From Duganella fentianensis (GTDB lineage: Bacteria; Pseudomonadota; Gammaproteobacteria; Burkholderiales; Burkholderiaceae_D), in NCBI RefSeq assembly GCF_009857835.1, contig NZ_WWCL01000001.1:1178001-1242000 (forward strand): a DNA stretch of 64,000 nt, given 5' to 3'. Under the pieces are notes generated by a model. The model had not been told where the DNA came from. It searched no databases and saw only the letters and a list, made by a program, of their open reading frames with translations. Positions within the stretch are counted from its first letter, which is position 1. The number at the start of each line of letters is the position of its first letter. The translations under genes were made by a program, and so were the position numbers. Positions 19,966-27,375 of this stretch are shown piece by piece.

Positions 19966-20676
19966 ATGGCACGCACTCTCAAACTGAAAATTTATCGTTA
20001 CGATCCCGATCAGGACGCCAAGCCTTACATGCAGGACGTGACGGTCGAGCTGAAAGACACCGACAAGATGCTGCTGGACGCACTGCAGCGCATCAAGTCC
20101 GACGTGGATGATTCGCTGGCCCTGCGCCGCTCGTGCCGCGAAGGCGTGTGCGGTTCGGACGCCATGAACATCAATGGCAAAAACGGTCTGGCCTGCACCA
20201 CCAACCTGAACGAGCTGACCGAGCCTATCGTGCTGCGTCCGCTGCCAGGTCTGCCAGTGATCCGCGATCTGATCGTCGACATGACCCAGTTCTTCAAGCA
20301 GTACGACTCGGTCAAGCCTTACCTGATCAACGATTCCATCCGCCCTGAAAAAGAGCGTCTGCAATCGCCAGCCCAGCGCGAAGAGCTGGACGGTCTGTAC
20401 GAGTGCATTCTGTGCGCTTGCTGCTCGACCTCCTGCCCATCGTTCTGGTGGAATCCGGACAAGTTCGTCGGTCCTGCCGGCCTGCTGCAAGCCTACCGCT
20501 TCATCGCCGACTCGCGCGACGAAGCCACCGGCGCCCGTCTGGATAATCTGGAAGATCCATACCGTCTGTTCCGCTGCCACTCGATCATGAACTGCGTCGA
20601 CGTTTGCCCGAAAGGTCTGAACCCGAACAAGGCCATCGGCAAGATCAAGGAACTGATGGTCCGTCGCGCCATCTGA
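19966..20676 (+). CDS. sdhB: Succinate dehydrogenase iron-sulfur subunit SdhB
   Basis: A 236-residue iron-sulfur subunit that passes electrons from FAD to ubiquinone. The ATG at 19966 is 11 bp after sdhA; an upstream in-frame start at 19861 lies inside sdhA and is not used. The 2Fe-2S ligands are in SCREGVCGSDAM and GLAC. The 4Fe-4S and 3Fe-4S ligands are in CILCACCSTSCPS and CHSIMNCVDVCPKGLNP. The gene ends shortly before a terminator-like hairpin. Confidence 0.97.
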   Translation: MARTLKLKIYRYDPDQDAKPYMQDVTVELKDTDKMLLDALQRIKSDVDDSLALRRSCREGVCGSDAMNINGKNGLACTTNLNELTEPIVLRPLPGLPVIRDLIVDMTQFFKQYDSVKPYLINDSIRPEKERLQSPAQREELDGLYECILCACCSTSCPSFWWNPDKFVGPAGLLQAYRFIADSRDEATGARLDNLEDPYRLFRCHSIMNCVDVCPKGLNPNKAIGKIKELMVRRAI

Positions 20677-20684
20677 TGCACCAC

Positions 20685-20719
20685 ACGGGCGGTGTTGTGT
20701 AGGCAAACCGCCCGTTTTT
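20685..20719 (+). terminator. Intra-operon terminator/attenuator between sdhB and sdhE
   Basis: A 9-bp perfect stem ACGGGCGGT (20685-20693) / ACCGCCCGT (20707-20715) with a 13-nt loop runs directly into TTTTT. It lies in the 59-bp gap between sdhB and sdhE. It probably ends a fraction of the sdhCDAB transcripts and lowers sdhE-gltA read-through. Confidence 0.75.
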
Positions 20720-20735
20720 GTAAAGTAGCCGCACC

Positions 20736-21017
20736 ATGACTGCAACGAATACCGCTGCGCACCAGTCTGACCCGGCCAACCGCGCGCGCCTGCGCTGGCG
20801 CGCCCGCCGTGGACTGCTGGAAAACGACATCATCCTGACCCGTTTTCTCGATGCGCATGAAACCGAATTGACCGACGAGGAAGTCGACGCCCTGACGCGT
20901 TTGCTGGATCTGTCGGACAATGCCCTGATGGATCTGATACTGGCCCGCAAGGAGCCTGATGGCGACATCGATCTGCCCCAGGTACACGCCTTGCTGGCGC
21001 GTCTGCGACTGGCCTGA
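20736..21017 (+). CDS. sdhE: Succinate dehydrogenase assembly factor SdhE (Sdh5 family)
   Basis: A 93-residue FAD assembly factor 2 protein that helps attach FAD covalently to SdhA. The family signature RGxxE is present as [10 protein letters not shown], about residues 27-36. The helical remainder ([41 protein letters not shown]) matches the YgfY/SdhE fold. The position between sdhB and gltA supports the call. The first ~18 residues are an unconserved extension. Confidence 0.93.
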   Translation: MTATNTAAHQSDPANRARLRWRARRGLLENDIILTRFLDAHETELTDEEVDALTRLLDLSDNALMDLILARKEPDGDIDLPQVHALLARLRLA

Positions 21018-21082
21018 GCCCGAAGCACAGCAATAACAGGTTTTTTTTACTTTTGTCTCACCTCTCCAAGAAGGAAGAGTTC

Positions 21083-22384
21083 ATGAACACCTCTGATAAC
21101 AAAGCCACACTGTCGTTCTCCGATGGCAGCCCATCGGTCGATTTCCCGATCTACAAAGGGACCGTTGGTCCGGACGTGATCGACATCCGTAAACTGTATG
21201 CCGGCACCGGCAAGTTCACCTACGATCCAGGCTTCATGTCGACCGCGGCATGTAATTCCTCGATCACCTACATCGACGGTGACAAGGGCGAGCTGCTGTA
21301 TCGCGGCTACCCGATCGAACAACTGGCCGTGAACGCTGACTTCATGGAATCGTGCTACCTGCTGCTGAACGGCGAACTGCCGAACGCAGAACAGAAAGCC
21401 ACCTTCGTCGACACCGTGACCAAGCACACCATGGTGCACGAGCAGATGCAGTTCTTCTTCCGCGGCTTCCGTCGTGACGCGCACCCGATGTCGGTACTGG
21501 TTGGTACCGTTGGCGCGCTGGCTTCGTTCTACCACGATTCGCTGGACATCAACGATGCCAAGCACCGTGAAGTATCGGCTATCCGCCTGATCGCCAAAAT
21601 GCCTACGCTGGTAGCGATGGCTTACAAATACTCGATCGGCCAGCCGTTCGTGTACCCACGCAATGACCTGTCGTACAGCGCCAACTTCATGCGCATGATG
21701 TTCGGCAACCCATGCGAAGAATACAAAGTCAACGACGTGCTGGTGCGCGCGCTGGACCGTATCCTGATCCTGCACGCAGACCACGAGCAGAACGCTTCGA
21801 CCTCGACCGTGCGTCTGGCCGGTTCGTCGGGCGCCAACCCGTTCGCCTGTATCGCTGCCGGTATCGCCTGCCTGTGGGGCCCTGCCCACGGTGGCGCTAA
21901 CGAAGCGGCACTGAACATGCTGAAAGAAATCGGCACCGTCGAGAACATTCCTGCCTTCATCGCTCAGGTGAAAGACAAGAACTCGGGCGTGAAGCTGATG
22001 GGCTTCGGTCACCGCGTCTACAAAAACTTCGACCCACGCGCCAAACTGATGCGTGAAACCTGCTACGAAGTGCTGGAAGAGCTGGGCCTGCAAGACGACC
22101 CACTGTTCAAGCTGGCCATGGAACTGGAAAAGATTGCACTGAACGACGAATACTTCGTTTCGCGCAAACTGTACCCGAACGTGGACTTCTACTCGGGCAT
22201 CGTACAGTCGGCACTGGGCATTCCAGTTTCGCTGTTCACCGGTATCTTCGCCATGGCCCGTACCATCGGCTGGATCGCCCAGTGGAACGAAATGATCGCC
22301 GATCCGGAACAGAAAATCGGCCGTCCACGCCAGCTGTTCGTGGGCGCGACCACGCGCGAAGTCAAGCCTCTGAACCAGCGTTAA
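21083..22384 (+). CDS. gltA: Citrate synthase GltA
   Basis: A 433-residue type II (hexameric, Gram-negative) citrate synthase that condenses acetyl-CoA and oxaloacetate. I start at the ATG at 21083 ([12 protein letters not shown]), which follows AAGGAAGAG; an in-frame TTG at 21053 would add 10 residues. Catalytic blocks are [35 protein letters not shown] with H310, and the late Asp in [11 protein letters not shown] terminator follows. sdhE-gltA sits downstream of sdhCDAB, so TCA entry and complex II are co-encoded. Confidence 0.97.
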   Translation: MNTSDNKATLSFSDGSPSVDFPIYKGTVGPDVIDIRKLYAGTGKFTYDPGFMSTAACNSSITYIDGDKGELLYRGYPIEQLAVNADFMESCYLLLNGELPNAEQKATFVDTVTKHTMVHEQMQFFFRGFRRDAHPMSVLVGTVGALASFYHDSLDINDAKHREVSAIRLIAKMPTLVAMAYKYSIGQPFVYPRNDLSYSANFMRMMFGNPCEEYKVNDVLVRALDRILILHADHEQNASTSTVRLAGSSGANPFACIAAGIACLWGPAHGGANEAALNMLKEIGTVENIPAFIAQVKDKNSGVKLMGFGHRVYKNFDPRAKLMRETCYEVLEELGLQDDPLFKLAMELEKIALNDEYFVSRKLYPNVDFYSGIVQSALGIPVSLFTGIFAMARTIGWIAQWNEMIADPEQKIGRPRQLFVGATTREVKPLNQR

Positions 22385-22404
22385 TCCGCTGTCTCAGGCA
22401 CCAG

Positions 22405-22432
22405 AAAGCGGGCTGCGGCCCGCTTTTTTTTC
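22405..22432 (+). terminator. Rho-independent terminator after gltA
   Basis: AAAGCGGGC (22405-22413) pairs with GCCCGCTTT (22418-22426) over a 4-nt TGCG loop and continues into a run of T. It lies ~20 bp after the gltA stop. Confidence 0.92.
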
Positions 22433-22603
22433 GTCTGTGTGCTGCGCAATAGCCGTCTTTCATAGCGAGAAAATTGCCTGTCGGACACAAAATTCAAATT
22501 TGTGTTAAAGTGATCCACATCAAGAAATTTCCTGAATAGGCCGGAACTAAGTCAATTAGTTGCCGGCTTTTCATTTTTTTGCTTCATTGATCATTTGCAC
22601 AAT
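22433..22603 (+). promoter_or_regulatory. Chemoreceptor upstream region with an FNR-like box
   Basis: This AT-rich gap of ~170 bp holds GTGATCCACATCAA at 22510-22523. It matches the FNR/Anr consensus TTGAT-N4-ATCAA at nine of ten positions. It lies ~80 bp before the chemoreceptor start. No strong -35 box is visible, as expected for an activator-dependent promoter. Oxygen-responsive control is inferred. Confidence 0.45.
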
Positions 22604-24625
22604 ATGAGCCTAACAATAACAAACCTCAAAAACCTTAACGTCGGTAGCAAGATTACCGTTTTCACTTTTGGCCTGCTCAGCGCCATGCTGGCCATTATCC
22701 TGAGCCTGATTAACCTGAGTACGGCGCGCATGCTGGAACAGCGGGCGCAGGCCAATGTGGCCGATACCCTGAATGGGATCAGCAATACTGTCGAGGTGTT
22801 CCACAGCGCCATGACGGACGAAGCCTCGCGCTTTGCCCGCATCTTCGCCAGCCATTTCGCGCAAGGCCAGTTCACGCTGGATGCAGCCAGCACCGTCGAG
22901 ATCGCGGGCAAGCCTACGCCCACGCTGCTGTTTGCCGGCAAGGCGCTGAATCTGGATTTCAGCCTGCCCGATAAATTCATGGCCGACACGGGCGTGGTGG
23001 CCACCATCTTCGCTGCACAGGGCGACGATTTCGTGCGCGTCAGCACCTCGCTGAAAAAGGAAAACGGCGAGCGCGCCGTCGGCACCCAGCTCGATCACAG
23101 CCACCCGAGCTACTCCTTGCTGCGGGCGGGGAATAGCTACAGCGGTCTGGCCACCCTGTTCGGCAAGCAGTACATCACCCAGTACGATCCCGTCAAAGAT
23201 AGCAGCGGCAAGGTGATCGGCGTGCTGTTTATCGGTCTGGACATCGGCCACAATCTGAACATGCTCAAGACCAAGATCAAGCAGATCAGGATAGGCGAGA
23301 GCGGCTACGTCTATGTGATCAATGCGGCTGCGGGCAAGAAGCAGGGCGAAGAAGTGATCCACCCGTCGCTGGAAGGTCGGAACGTGCTGGAACTGCAGAC
23401 CCATGACGGGCGCTATTTCATCAAAGATATGCTGGCTGCCAAAACCGGTTCCATGACTTATCCATGGGCCGAGAAAGAGGGCGCAGCGCCACGCGAGAAA
23501 ATGATCAGCTTTAATACCTTCGAGCCGTGGAACTGGCTGATCGCGGGCGGCACCTACACGGAAGAAATCACCCGCGAGGCCCAGCAGTTGCGCAACCACT
23601 ATGCGCTGATCGGCGTGGTGGCGCTGCTCGTGTTTGCCGTCATGCTGTACCTGCTGGTGCGCACGGTGGTGACGCGTCCGCTGGCACTGGCCGAACAGGC
23701 GGCCGGGCAGATCGCTGCCGGTGATCTGAATGTGCATCTGGTGGTGCAGAATCAGGATGAAATCGGCAAGCTGCTGGGCGCGCTGAACGGCATCAGCCAG
23801 AACCTGTCGGCCGTGGTGGGGCAGGTGCGGCAAGGCGCCGAGCAGGTGACGTCGGCTTCGGCCGAAATTGCGGCCGGCAACCTCGATCTGTCGCAGCGCA
23901 CGGAAGCGCAGGCCTCGAGGCTGGAGAAAACGGCGCAGTCGATGGAACATCTGAGCAACGCCGTGAACCAGAATGCCGACAATGCGGGCGAAGCCAAGCA
24001 GATGGCCGTGGCCGCTTCGCAGATCGCCGTGCAGGGTGGCGAGGTGGTGGCACAGGTGGTGGACACCATGGGATCGATCACGGCTTCGTCGCGCAAGATT
24101 GCCGATATCATCAGCGTGATCGACGGCATCGCTTTCCAGACCAATATTCTGGCGCTCAACGCTGCTGTGGAAGCGGCGCGTGCGGGCGAGCAGGGGCGCG
24201 GCTTTGCCGTGGTGGCCAGCGAAGTGCGTAATCTGGCCCAGCGCTCGGCTGCCGCTGCCAAGGAAATCAAGGCCCTGATCGAGGATTCGGTAGGCAAGGT
24301 GGAAGTGGGCAGCACCCAGGTGGCGGCGGCCGGTGCCACCATGGCGGAAGTGGTGCAGAGCGTGCGCCGCGTGACCGATATCATGGCAGCCATCAGCAAT
24401 GCCAGCGATGAGCAGCGCGGCGGCATCCGCGAAGTGCATGAGGCGATTGCCGAGATGGATCAGGTAACCCAGCAGAATGCCGCGCTGGTGGAAGAGGCTG
24501 CGGCAGCGGCCCATGCGCTGCAAGACCAGTCGCATGCACTGGAAGATGTGGTGCGCATCTTCCGTATCGATGCGCAGGGCCGGGCAGTGCGCCGTCCGGC
24601 ACAACACTACCTCGCACTCAAATAA
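22604..24625 (+). CDS. Methyl-accepting chemotaxis protein with Cache 3/Cache 2-like sensor
   Basis: A 673-residue chemoreceptor. TM1 lies at about 17-40. A long periplasmic sensor of the Cache3-Cache2 fusion type follows (about 45-320, with [35 protein letters not shown] and [13 protein letters not shown]). TM2 lies at about 325-348, then a HAMP domain and a signalling domain whose hairpin tip is [35 protein letters not shown] (about 514-549). It lacks a C-terminal pentapeptide tether. The ATG at 22604 was chosen; an in-frame TTG at 22595 adds 3 residues. No che genes are nearby, so it is an orphan receptor feeding a distant CheA/CheW array. Its ligand is unknown; small organic acids are typical for this sensor type. 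Confidence 0.92.
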   Translation: MSLTITNLKNLNVGSKITVFTFGLLSAMLAIILSLINLSTARMLEQRAQANVADTLNGISNTVEVFHSAMTDEASRFARIFASHFAQGQFTLDAASTVEIAGKPTPTLLFAGKALNLDFSLPDKFMADTGVVATIFAAQGDDFVRVSTSLKKENGERAVGTQLDHSHPSYSLLRAGNSYSGLATLFGKQYITQYDPVKDSSGKVIGVLFIGLDIGHNLNMLKTKIKQIRIGESGYVYVINAAAGKKQGEEVIHPSLEGRNVLELQTHDGRYFIKDMLAAKTGSMTYPWAEKEGAAPREKMISFNTFEPWNWLIAGGTYTEEITREAQQLRNHYALIGVVALLVFAVMLYLLVRTVVTRPLALAEQAAGQIAAGDLNVHLVVQNQDEIGKLLGALNGISQNLSAVVGQVRQGAEQVTSASAEIAAGNLDLSQRTEAQASRLEKTAQSMEHLSNAVNQNADNAGEAKQMAVAASQIAVQGGEVVAQVVDTMGSITASSRKIADIISVIDGIAFQTNILALNAAVEAARAGEQGRGFAVVASEVRNLAQRSAAAAKEIKALIEDSVGKVEVGSTQVAAAGATMAEVVQSVRRVTDIMAAISNASDEQRGGIREVHEAIAEMDQVTQQNAALVEEAAAAAHALQDQSHALEDVVRIFRIDAQGRAVRRPAQHYLALK

Positions 24626-24671
24626 ATCAGTGGGGCGGCGCTAGCCGCAGACGGCGTGCTGCAGGTCTGGT

Positions 24672-25049
24672 CTAGCTGTCCTGATCGAGCAGGGCCTGTA
24701 TCTCGGCCCTTTCCTTCTTGCTTACATGGCCGCCGCGCAGGGCGGCCAGCACCAGCGCCTTGCCGGAGCCGGCAAAGGCTTTCTGTATCAGTTCTTTCAA
24801 CAGATTGGTCTGCAGCGCATCCTGTGCCTGCGCCGGCGCGTAGACGTGGGCGCGCTGGCTTTCGTCGCGGCTCAGGATCCCTTTACTATGCATCACTTGC
24901 AGCAGACGCAGCACGGTGGCGTAGTTCATGTCGGGCCGGTTGGCCAGTGCTGCCTGATGGACCTGCTTGGCCGTGGCCGGGCCGCTGGCCCATAGCAGGC
25001 GCAGCATTTCCAGTTCGGCAGGGGTGGGTTTGGAGACGGGTGTGTTCAT
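24672..25049 (-). CDS. BlaI/MecI/CopY-family transcriptional repressor
   Basis: A 125-residue winged-helix repressor: PTPAELEMLRLLWASGPATAKQVHQAALANRPDMNYATVLRLLQVMHSKGILSRD is the DNA-binding domain. The C-terminal helices, used for dimerisation, are LLKELIQKAFAGSGKALVLAALRGGHVSKKERAEIQALLDQ. The ATG at 25049 is chosen over 25076, which would place the start inside the palindrome. BlaI-type repressors are normally released when a BlaR/MecR M56 sensor protease cleaves them; no such gene is near. Upstream on the same strand is an MBL-fold gene, and a perfect palindrome precedes the start. Confidence 0.88.
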   Translation of the reverse strand: MNTPVSKPTPAELEMLRLLWASGPATAKQVHQAALANRPDMNYATVLRLLQVMHSKGILSRDESQRAHVYAPAQAQDALQTNLLKELIQKAFAGSGKALVLAALRGGHVSKKERAEIQALLDQDS

Positions 25050-25070
25050 GGTGCGCATTTTTATCAGACT

Positions 25071-25100
25071 ATGCATCTAGATTAAAATATCTAGATGCAT
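25071..25100. promoter_or_regulatory. Perfect 11-bp inverted repeat, likely BlaI-type operator
   Basis: ATGCATCTAGA (25071-25081) and TCTAGATGCAT (25090-25100) are exact inverted copies separated by 8 A/T bases. They lie 22 bp upstream of the chosen repressor start, the expected place for an autoregulatory operator. A further GTCTAG half-site lies at 25103-25108. The motif differs from the TACA/TGTA dyads of staphylococcal BlaI operators. Confidence 0.7.
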
Positions 25101-25158
25101 TTGTCTAGTTGCGCGACGGGGCGTGAGTGCCCCTGCGGGTTCGCTCAGCGTGGCTGGC

Positions 25159-26031
25159 TTACCACTTCATTTCGCCTTTGGCGACCTTGGCGCTGGTGTC
25201 CAGTGCCGCTTTCAGGCCTGCTTGCGGATACAGTTGCTGCATGCGGGCGATCAGGTCGGCCGAGTTGGCGGCGGCTGCCGTTTCCGCTTCAAACTTCACC
25301 AGATAGTCGCGGGTAAAACCGATGCTGGCCGGCGTCAGTGCGCTGCCGATCTTGTAGTGGCCCGGCACCACGGTGTGTGGCTGCAGGGCGGCGATGCCAT
25401 CCAGCGTGGCCAGCCATTGCTGGCGCGCGGCCAGCGTCTGGGTGTCGGCCGTCCAGACATGCAGGTCGTTGAAGACCACCACCCCGCCGGCCACGGTTCT
25501 GATGGATGGAATCCACACATAGCTACGCTCCGGTGCCGCGCCTTGCAGACCGGCGATCTGCAGGGTTTCGCCTTCCAGTTCGATGCGGTCGCCCTGCAGC
25601 ACCTGCGGCACGATGATGCTGTGCGGTGCATTGTCTTTCAGGATAGGGCCCCAGAACGCCACTTTGGCATCCTTTTTCTTTTCGATCGCGGCCACCGTGT
25701 AGGAAGTGGCGACGATTTTCGCTTCAGGGAAGGCCGCGTGGATCACGTCGAGGCCGAAGTAGAAGTCCGGGTCGCCATGGCTGACGTACACAGTGGTCAG
25801 CCGCTTGCCGCTGGCGCGGATCTGCTCGGCCAGTTTCAGGGCTTCGGCACGCGAGAACTGCGCGTCGATCAGTACGGCATCCTTGGTGCCGGAGACCAGT
25901 ACGGAGGCGACGGGGAAGATGGCGGCTTCGCCCGGATTGAATACTTCCACTTTGAGCGGGGCGGCGCTGGCGCTGCCCAGGGTGGCGGCGAAGGCAGTGG
26001 CTAACAGGGTTTGCAGTGGTTGCTTGAACAT
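25159..26031 (-). CDS. Exported MBL-fold protein with altered metal motif
   Basis: A 290-residue protein with a signal peptide (MFKQPLQTLLATAFAATLGSASA). The metallo-beta-lactamase-like fold is suggested by ASVLVSGTKDAVLIDAQFSRAEALKLAEQIRASGKRLTTVYVSHGDPDF and by PHTVVPGHYKIG near the C-terminus. The usual HxHxDH zinc motif is replaced by H85-G-D-P-D89-F90, so two of the usual histidines are missing. Enzymatic function is uncertain; a lactonase or hydrolase is possible, as is a non-classical metal site. It is divergent from a LysR gene (104-bp gap) that may regulate it, and upstream of blaI on the same strand. Confidence 0.82.
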   Translation of the reverse strand: MFKQPLQTLLATAFAATLGSASAAPLKVEVFNPGEAAIFPVASVLVSGTKDAVLIDAQFSRAEALKLAEQIRASGKRLTTVYVSHGDPDFYFGLDVIHAAFPEAKIVATSYTVAAIEKKKDAKVAFWGPILKDNAPHSIIVPQVLQGDRIELEGETLQIAGLQGAAPERSYVWIPSIRTVAGGVVVFNDLHVWTADTQTLAARQQWLATLDGIAALQPHTVVPGHYKIGSALTPASIGFTRDYLVKFEAETAAAANSADLIARMQQLYPQAGLKAALDTSAKVAKGEMKW

Positions 26032-26135
26032 GATGGTCTTTCGTGTTGAATGGGAATGACGTCATCTTAAATTGCTTGAAGCGGTAGAAAAATCCCGTAT
26101 CATTCATCAATTAATTGCATAAATCGGATGAATTA
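26032..26135. promoter_or_regulatory. Divergent MBL / lysR control region
   Basis: This 104-bp AT-rich gap contains the inverted repeat ATTCATC (26102-26108) / GATGAAT (26127-26133) flanking AATTAATT. The right arm overlaps the lysR ribosome-binding region. It is a candidate LysR autoregulatory site. Confidence 0.4.
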
Positions 26136-27104
26136 ATGGACAGGATTACCGCTGCCAAGGTGTTTGTCAGTATTGCCGAGCGCGGCAGCATGATTGCTGC
26201 AGCCGATGCGCTGGCCATGTCGCGTGCCATGGTGACGCGCTATCTGGCGGAAATGGAACTCTGGGCCGGCGCACGTCTGCTGCACCGGAGCACGCGCCGC
26301 CTCAGTCTGACGGATGCCGGTACGCTAACGCTGGCGCGCTGCCGCAGCATGCTGGAACTGGCTGAAGAGATGGCACTCGACAGCACGGTAGAAGAGGGCG
26401 CGCCACGGGGCTTGCTGCGCATCAGCTGTTCGCAGTCACTGGCGCAGGCCGTGCTGGCGCCGGCCGTGACGGCTTTTCTGCAGCGCTTTCCCCACACCAC
26501 GGTGGACCTGCAGATTAATAACCGTGCCGTGAATCTGGTCGAGCAGCGCATCGATCTGGCGCTGCGCATCACAAATGCGCTGGAGCCGAATCTGATTGCA
26601 CGCCAGCTGGCCCAGTGCGATTCGGTGGTGTGCGCGGCACCGGCCTATCTGGCGCGGCACGGCAGGCCGGGGCAGGTGGCCGATCTGGCGCGGCATAACT
26701 GCCTCACTTACAGCTATTTCGGCAAAAGCCTGTGGCAGTTCACCGATGCCCATGGCGAGAGCGTGTCCGTGCCCGTTAGCGGCAATCTGTCGGCCAATGA
26801 AGACACCAGCCTGCTGCGCGCCGCGCTGCATGGCGCCGGCATCGTGCTGCAGCCCAGGTACAGCGTGATGGGCCTGATCGCCCGTGGCGAGCTGCTGCCC
26901 TTGCTCGAGTCATTCACCCCGCAACAGATGGGTATTCACGCTATTTATACTTCGCGCCAGCATATGCCGGCCGCCTTGCGCGCCATGCTGGATTTTCTGG
27001 CTGACTGGTTCCGCCATGATGCCGGTTGGCTGGCCCACACGCCGTTGCTGCCAGGCCCGGGCCCGCGCCGCCTGCCGCGCGCCGGACAGCCGGGGCAAGC
27101 TTAG
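26136..27104 (+). CDS. LysR-family transcriptional regulator
   Basis: A 322-residue LysR protein of the large CrgA/AaeR-like subgroup. The helix-turn-helix is MDRITAAKVFVSIAERGSMIAAADALAMSRAMVTRYLAEMELWAGARLLHRSTRRLSLTDAG. The effector domain begins at GLLRISCSQSLAQAVLAPAVTAFLQRFPHTTVDLQI. The ATG at 26136 gives the canonical N-terminus; an in-frame TTG at 26115 adds 7 residues. The C-terminal ~25 residues are Pro/Gly/Arg-rich and unconserved. Divergent from the MBL-fold gene, its likely target. Confidence 0.9.
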   Translation: MDRITAAKVFVSIAERGSMIAAADALAMSRAMVTRYLAEMELWAGARLLHRSTRRLSLTDAGTLTLARCRSMLELAEEMALDSTVEEGAPRGLLRISCSQSLAQAVLAPAVTAFLQRFPHTTVDLQINNRAVNLVEQRIDLALRITNALEPNLIARQLAQCDSVVCAAPAYLARHGRPGQVADLARHNCLTYSYFGKSLWQFTDAHGESVSVPVSGNLSANEDTSLLRAALHGAGIVLQPRYSVMGLIARGELLPLLESFTPQQMGIHAIYTSRQHMPAALRAMLDFLADWFRHDAGWLAHTPLLPGPGPRRLPRAGQPGQA

Positions 27105-27192
27105 AATAATGAAAACATTTCGCCCGTTTCAGTGCATGGCTATGCCATTTACACACTTAATGCCACATTAAACTGCAAGTTTTCATGGGTTT

Positions 27193-27222
27193 TTGCCGCA
27201 CAAATGGTTGTTCGGATACAAT
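27193..27222 (+). promoter_or_regulatory. Candidate sigma70 promoter for odhA
   Basis: TTGCCG (27193-27198) and TACAAT (27217-27222) are spaced 18 bp apart in the 271-bp gap before odhA. This leaves a ~145-nt leader. I saw nothing else recognisable in the gap apart from short dyads such as CGCGAAGCGCG at about 27349. Confidence 0.45.
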
Positions 27223-27375
27223 ACCGATGCTATCCTGAATGACCGATTTTGTAGTACCCGAAGAAATATAGCCCTTCCCCACAACTTGATGTGCAATCCG
27301 CTAACCGGTCAGGCCGTGTCGCGGAAGGTTAGATTAACCCGCTAATCTCGCGAAGCGCGAAGAAAGGTGAGCAAT

